From the NCBI RefSeq assembly GCF_042658925.1, contig NZ_JBHSRF010000014.1, positions 62,001-126,000 on the forward strand: 64,000 nt of DNA, written 5' to 3'. Position 1 is the first letter of the stretch. Every line of letters begins with the position of its first letter. The stretch is from Sphaerisporangium aureirubrum (lineage in GTDB: Bacteria > Actinomycetota > Actinomycetes > Streptosporangiales > Streptosporangiaceae). Of this stretch, positions 60,320-64,000 are shown one piece after another. The notes beneath the pieces are model-generated. The model was given only the letters and a program-made list of their open reading frames with translations. It was not told the DNA's origin and searched no databases. Position numbers and translations under genes: made by a program.

Positions 60320-61267
60320 ATGGACCATCAGGTGGTGGAAGTACCGGTCAGTGCCCTGTCGGTCGTCGGCTCGCCGCGGACGTCCGGCGCGGATCCAGAA
60401 CACGTGGAGGCACTGGCGGCGATGGGGGAGGAATTCCCGCCGATCATCGTGCATCGAGCAACTATGCAGGTCATTGACGGTGTGCACCGGCTGGAGGTGG
60501 CCAAGCTCCAGGGCCGCAGGACCATCGCGGCGAAGTTCTTCGAAGGCGCCCCGGAGGACGCCTTCGTGCTGGCGGTTCAGTCGAACGCCGTGCACGGGCT
60601 GCCGCTGTCCCTCGCGGACAGGAAGCGGGCGGCCGAGCGCATCATCCGCACCCATCCGCAGTGGTCGGCCCGGCGGCTCGCCGCGACCGTGGGAGTCTCC
60701 CCGGGCACCGTCGCCGAGATCCGCAGGAAGATGTTCGGTGATCCGGGCGAAGGGGACGTCCGGGTCGGCCGGGACGGCAAGGTGCGCCCGATCAACGGGG
60801 CCGAGGGGCGGCGCATCGCCACCGAGCTGATCGTCGAGAAGCCGGAGCTGTCGCTGCGCCAGATCGCCCGTGCGGCGGGCGTGTCCCCCGAGACGGTCAG
60901 GAGCCTGCGCAACCGGTTGCGGCGGGCCGAATCCCCGGCCGGCGCGGAGCCCGGCTGGCCCGGGGGCACGGCCCCGGACGGGCAGTCCGGTCCGGTGGAC
61001 CTCGCGGCCGGGCGCGGGCGCCGTCAGGACCGCGCCGCGGTCGTGCAGCGGCTGAAGGCCGACCCCGCGCTGCGCCTCAGCGTCACCGGCCGGGACCTGC
61101 TGCGGCTCCTGAACATCCACATGATCAGGACCGACGAGTGGGAGAGCCTCATCGAGAGCGTCCCGCCGCACTGCCGGGGCGCCGTGGCCCAGCTCGCGCG
61201 GGGGTGCGCCGAGATATGGGCGGAGTTCGCCACGCAGGTCGACGGGAGGATCGCCAGCACGGCGTAG
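60320..61267 (+). CDS. StrR/ParB-like pathway regulator 1
   Basis: 315 residues. The N-terminal ParB-like domain has FPPIIVHRATMQVIDGVHRL and FVLAVQSNAVHGLPLSLADR; two helix-turn-helix motifs follow (WSARRLAATVGVSPGTVAEIR; LSLRQIARAAGVSPETVRSLR). This is the StrR family that activates antibiotic clusters, including glycopeptide ones (Bbr-type). ATG 60320 with AGGAG. It is paralogous to the gene at 62795, on the other side of hmaS. Confidence 0.88.
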   Translation: MDHQVVEVPVSALSVVGSPRTSGADPEHVEALAAMGEEFPPIIVHRATMQVIDGVHRLEVAKLQGRRTIAAKFFEGAPEDAFVLAVQSNAVHGLPLSLADRKRAAERIIRTHPQWSARRLAATVGVSPGTVAEIRRKMFGDPGEGDVRVGRDGKVRPINGAEGRRIATELIVEKPELSLRQIARAAGVSPETVRSLRNRLRRAESPAGAEPGWPGGTAPDGQSGPVDLAAGRGRRQDRAAVVQRLKADPALRLSVTGRDLLRLLNIHMIRTDEWESLIESVPPHCRGAVAQLARGCAEIWAEFATQVDGRIASTA

Positions 61268-61278
61268 GGGCCCCTACG
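61263..61278. promoter_or_regulatory. Perfect 16-bp palindrome across the StrR-1 stop codon
   Basis: CGTAGGGGCCCCTACG contains the TAG of the preceding gene. With no loop it is more likely a protein-binding site or a DNA cruciform/RNA dimer element than a standard terminator. Confidence 0.45.
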
Positions 61279-61431
61279 TGATGCCTTCGTCACCCCGGCG
61301 CGACGTCGAGCGCCGCCGTCCAAGTGCCGGTATCGGCCGGTTGGACGCCCGAGGGCATCGCATCGATCAGTTGACTCACCGCCATGCACGAACGCTCCAC
61401 CACACAGAACGTGTCCAGGGAGGGCAATGCA

Positions 61432-62511
61432 ATGGACATCACCTCGATCGACCATCTTGAGTTATACGTCGAGGACGGCGAGCGCACCGCCGTCCACCTG
61501 TGCGAGGCGTACGGCTTCACGGTGCACGGGCGCGGGGGCCCGGAGACCGGACTGACCGGGTGCCGCTCGACACTGTTGCGCCAGCGGGACATCGCCATTC
61601 TGGTCACCGAGGCGACAGACCCCGGCCACCGCGCCGCCGAGTACGTCCGGCGGCACGGCGACGGGGTCGCCGTCATCGGAGTGGCCGTCGCCGACGCCCG
61701 TGCCGCCTTCACCGAGGCCGTCGAGCGCGGCGCGCACCCGGTGGCCCCGCCCGCCGCCCACGGGCCGCGGGGCGCCGCCGCCACGTTCGCCTCGGTGCAC
61801 GGCTTCGGCGACGTGGAGCTCCGGTTCACCTCGCGCGACGCGCCCGGCACGCCGTTCGCGCCGGGCGTCGTCGGCGAGACCGGCGCCGCGGCGCCGCCCG
61901 GCGGCCTGCTGGAGGCCGTCGACCACCTCGCGGTCCTGGTGCCCGCCGGGGAGCTGGAGAAGACCGTCCGCCAATATCTCGAGGTCTTCGGCTTCACCCA
62001 GACCTTCGAGGAGCGCATCCAGGTCGGCAGGCAGGCCATGGACTCCAAGGTGGTGGCGAACGCGTCGGGCACCGTGACGTTCACCCTCATCGAGCCGGAC
62101 ACGACCCGCGACCCGGGCCAGATCGACGGCTTCCTCAAGGCGCACGGCGGGGCCGGCGTGCAGCACGTCGCGTTCCGCACCGGCGACATCACCGAGTCGG
62201 TGCGCAGCGTCTCGGCCGCCGGGGTGCGCTTCCTGGTGACGCCGCCGAGCTACTACGACGCGCTCGACGGCCGCCTCGGCGCGGTGGGTGTGCCGCTCGC
62301 GACCCTGCGGGAGCTGAACATCCTCGCCGACCGCGACCACTGGGGCGTCATGCTCCAGATCTTCACCGAGTCCGACCACCCCCGGCGGACCCTGTTCTAC
62401 GAGCTGATCGACCGGCGGGGGGCCCGGACGTTCGGCAGCAACAACATCAAGGCGCTGTACGAGGCGGTCGAGCGGCAGGGCGACTCCTCCGGACAGGCCC
62501 GCCGGACCTGA
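61432..62511 (+). CDS. hmaS: 4-Hydroxymandelate synthase (HmaS), HPPD-like dioxygenase
   Basis: 359 residues of the HPPD/HmaS fold: two vicinal-oxygen-chelate halves. Iron ligands are His in IDHLAVLVP (VDHLAVL), His in GVQHVAF and Glu in LFYELIDRR. The C-terminal motif is FGSNNIKALYEAVE. In true 4-hydroxyphenylpyruvate dioxygenases this reads FGKGNFKALFEAIE, whereas HmaS enzymes have FGSSNIKALYEAVE; the Ile replacing Phe is a main determinant of mandelate rather than homogentisate formation. HmaS makes 4-hydroxymandelate, precursor of 4-hydroxyphenylglycine. Flanked by two StrR-like regulators. No Hmo or HpgT is inside the window. Confidence 0.85.
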   Translation: MDITSIDHLELYVEDGERTAVHLCEAYGFTVHGRGGPETGLTGCRSTLLRQRDIAILVTEATDPGHRAAEYVRRHGDGVAVIGVAVADARAAFTEAVERGAHPVAPPAAHGPRGAAATFASVHGFGDVELRFTSRDAPGTPFAPGVVGETGAAAPPGGLLEAVDHLAVLVPAGELEKTVRQYLEVFGFTQTFEERIQVGRQAMDSKVVANASGTVTFTLIEPDTTRDPGQIDGFLKAHGGAGVQHVAFRTGDITESVRSVSAAGVRFLVTPPSYYDALDGRLGAVGVPLATLRELNILADRDHWGVMLQIFTESDHPRRTLFYELIDRRGARTFGSNNIKALYEAVERQGDSSGQARRT

Positions 62512-62721
62512 GGTCGTCGACCTGACGCGACGACGAAGGCCGTGAGCCGGAGCCCATGCGGCTCCGCACGGCCCACCCACACCGGAATCCCGGGCTGGCG
62601 TGGCAGGGTGACACCCTCGCGGTCAGCACTGGTCCCGATCACGCGGCGGCCGTCCCACACGTCGGCCGCCATCTCCGGCCCGACACCACGGGCCGCCGCT
62701 GTGTCGGGGCGCTGCATTGTT

Positions 62722-62740
62722 CGTTCACGGTGCGTGAGCG
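62722..62740. promoter_or_regulatory. Inverted repeat upstream of StrR-2
   Basis: CGTTCAC-GGTGC-GTGAGCG: seven-base arms with one mismatch, 55 bases upstream of the StrR-like gene 2. It is not an obvious match to the published StrR box but is in a suitable position. The rest of 62512-62794 shows no gene. Confidence 0.4.
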
Positions 62741-62794
62741 AGACCTGCACCCTGATGATCTTTTTAATGATCACCGCTGAGAGTCAGTGAACGG

Positions 62795-63775
62795 GTGAAT
62801 CACGTCATGACCATTGATCTTCAGTCGTTGACCCTTCATGAGGAGACCGAGGCGATGCCGGTCGCCATCGCCTCCCTGTCCACAGCCGATTCGCCGAGAA
62901 TCGGCGGCGAGGATCCGGAACACCTGCGCCTCCTCGTCGTGACCGAGAGCAGGCTCCCCCCGATCGTCGTGCACCGGCCCACGATGCGCGTGATCGACGG
63001 ACGGCACCGGGTGGCCGCGGCCAGGGAGCGCGGCCGGCAGACGATCGAGGCCCGGTTCTTCGACGGCTCCGAGGACGACGCGTTCGTGCTCGCGGTCACC
63101 CTGAACATCGGGCATGGCCTGCCGCTGACCCTGCGGGAGCGCACGGCCGCGGCGGCGCGGATCGTCGGCACGCACCCGCACTGGTCGGACCGGGTGATCG
63201 CCTCGATCGCCGGGATCTCCGCCCGGACCGTCGCCGGGCTGCGCGCGAAGGTCGGCGGCCCGGCGGCCAGGGGCCAGGTGCGGCTCGGGCGCGACGGCCG
63301 GGCCTGGCCGGTGGACGGCACCGAGGGCCGCAGGGTCGCCGCCGAGTTCATCGAGCGGCAGCCCGAGCTGTCGCTGCGGCAGGTGGCGCAGCTCGCCGGG
63401 ATATCCCCGGAGACGGCCCGCGACGTCCGCAACCGGCTGAGCCGGGGCGTGAGCCCCATCCCCGACCGGGGCAGGCGCGCCCGCGCGGAGACCGAGCCGC
63501 AGCCGGCGCCGCAGAAGCGGCAGGGGGAGCCGTCCGACGCGCGGTCCCTGCTGGTGCAGCGGCTCCAGCAGGACCCCGACTTCCGCAACTCCGCGGGCGG
63601 CCGGGCCCTGCTCAGGCTGCTGCTGTCCCACACCCCCGAGGCGAACAACTGGGAACGGCTGGCCGAGGGCATCCCCGCGCACCGCAGCAGCACCGTGGCG
63701 CGGCTCGCCCTGGAGTGCAGCCGGATCTGGGAGGAGTTCGCCGACCGGATCGAATGCGACAGGGAGGTCGTCTGA
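62795..63775 (+). CDS. StrR/ParB-like pathway regulator 2
   Basis: 326 residues from GTG 62795, or 322 from ATG 62807. ParB-like domain LPPIVVHRPTMRVIDGRHRV, FVLAVTLNIGHGLPLTLRER, followed by two helix-turn-helix motifs (WSDRVIASIAGISARTVAGLR; LSLRQVAQLAGISPETARDVR). It aligns with regulator 1 throughout, so the pair arose by duplication. It would help control hmaS or genes to the right. Confidence 0.88.
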   Translation: MNHVMTIDLQSLTLHEETEAMPVAIASLSTADSPRIGGEDPEHLRLLVVTESRLPPIVVHRPTMRVIDGRHRVAAARERGRQTIEARFFDGSEDDAFVLAVTLNIGHGLPLTLRERTAAAARIVGTHPHWSDRVIASIAGISARTVAGLRAKVGGPAARGQVRLGRDGRAWPVDGTEGRRVAAEFIERQPELSLRQVAQLAGISPETARDVRNRLSRGVSPIPDRGRRARAETEPQPAPQKRQGEPSDARSLLVQRLQQDPDFRNSAGGRALLRLLLSHTPEANNWERLAEGIPAHRSSTVARLALECSRIWEEFADRIECDREVV

Positions 63776-63895
63776 CGTACGCATCCGCATCCCTCCTCGG
63801 CGGCTCGGTCCTGACACTCGCCCCGACGCTCATCAGGATGCTGAACTTGAGGTTTCGGCGAGGTTTCGCCGCTGATGATCGTGGAGGGATGACGG

Positions 63896-64000
63896 ATGGC
63901 GGTTCGCAGGATCAACGGGATCGACTTGAATACCGCGGAGTACGGAACCGGTGAGCCGGTGGTGCTGATCCCCGGCACCGGGGCGCGCGGGTCCATTTTC
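63896..64000 (+). CDS. Alpha/beta hydrolase, N-terminus only (window edge)
   Basis: 35 codons: MAVRRINGIDLNTAEYG, then EPVVLIPGTGARGSIF, where IPGTG is the usual oxyanion-hole segment after the first strand of an alpha/beta hydrolase. GGAGG is eight bases before the ATG. The remainder lies outside the window. Confidence 0.7.
   Translation, partial: MAVRRINGIDLNTAEYGTGEPVVLIPGTGARGSIF

Noticed and set aside
61384..62511. HPPD (homogentisate pathway) as the name for the dioxygenase
   Set aside because: The C-terminal motif has Ile and SNN where HPPD has Phe and KGN, and the neighbours are antibiotic regulators, so 4-hydroxymandelate synthase fits better. HPPD activity is not excluded.
62722..62740. 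StrR box upstream of StrR-2
   Set aside because: The inverted repeat does not match the published GTTCGAct-N11 half-site pattern as I recall it, so it is listed only as a generic inverted repeat.

Overview
The window is high-GC DNA (long GC-rich ORFs, many GTG starts, four-base start/stop overlaps) from a filamentous actinobacterium. SARP and StrR-type pathway regulators, LacI/IclR/WYL regulators, a c-di-AMP riboswitch and a 4-hydroxymandelate synthase gene fit a Streptosporangiales-like or other antibiotic-producing actinomycete. Genus cannot be fixed from sequence alone.

Layout. 1-2.2 kb: a truncated ABC exporter gene preceded by a 47-codon ORF that could be a peptide precursor. 2.8-5.7 kb: quinone oxidoreductase-like enzyme, LacI regulator, IclR regulator. 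6.1-10 kb: a TPP enzyme of the benzoylformate decarboxylase type carrying three separate in-frame tandem-repeat insertions, then a CynX-type MFS transporter; three copies of a GTTCn-N5-nGAAC inverted repeat lie upstream. 10-13 kb: cysteine dioxygenase/amidohydrolase operon, LacI regulator and three phased LacI-type operators. 13-17 kb: small conserved proteins, OsmC, a 234-bp tandem repeat, SDR/TetR pair. 17-18 kb: c-di-AMP (ydaO) riboswitch ahead of a secreted double-psi-beta-barrel protein. 18.1-20.9 kb: tRNA-Lys(CUU) followed by a graveyard of integrase, HsdM, NERD and second-integrase fragments.

21-24.5 kb: YtrA-type GntR regulator, a disrupted ABC ATPase, its permease and a GT39-type glycosyltransferase. 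24.8-29.2 kb: group II intron maturase scrap, SigE-type sigma factor with a membrane beta-propeller partner, an IS transposase broken by an amber codon that sits on top of the first of two tandem paralogs. 29.2-35.5 kb: NarL-type two-component system, CPBP protease, LtrA, an internally deleted DinB protein, NmrA-like reductase/TetR pair. 35.5-37.15 kb: a short orphan ORF and a gene decayed by several single-base indels. 37.15-39.2 kb: VOC, DinB, WYL regulator.

39.3-47.7 kb is the most unusual block: a tiny secreted peptide, a DUF7662-TM-WD40 protein, a sulfotransferase, a TPR protein resembling a CHAT protein without its CHAT domain, a trypsin-like protease/NB-ARC/TPR protein whose Walker A lysine is threonine, and a Trypco1-type small protein. 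The last three form an overlapping operon and look like a protease-based NLR-like conflict system.

47.9-55.5 kb: HAD phosphatase, PhyH-like dioxygenase, a sugar ABC transporter (two permeases and a Tat lipoprotein) divergent from a GH3 beta-glycosidase, with two shared CGAAA-N2-TTTCG-like operators. 55.8-64 kb: HlyD-like adaptor, MacB-type ATPase and permease, a SARP regulator, an 11-bp x 4 repeat of SARP-box geometry, and 4-hydroxymandelate synthase flanked by two StrR/ParB-like regulator paralogs. This right edge probably enters or borders a 4-hydroxyphenylglycine-using biosynthetic gene cluster that continues beyond the window.
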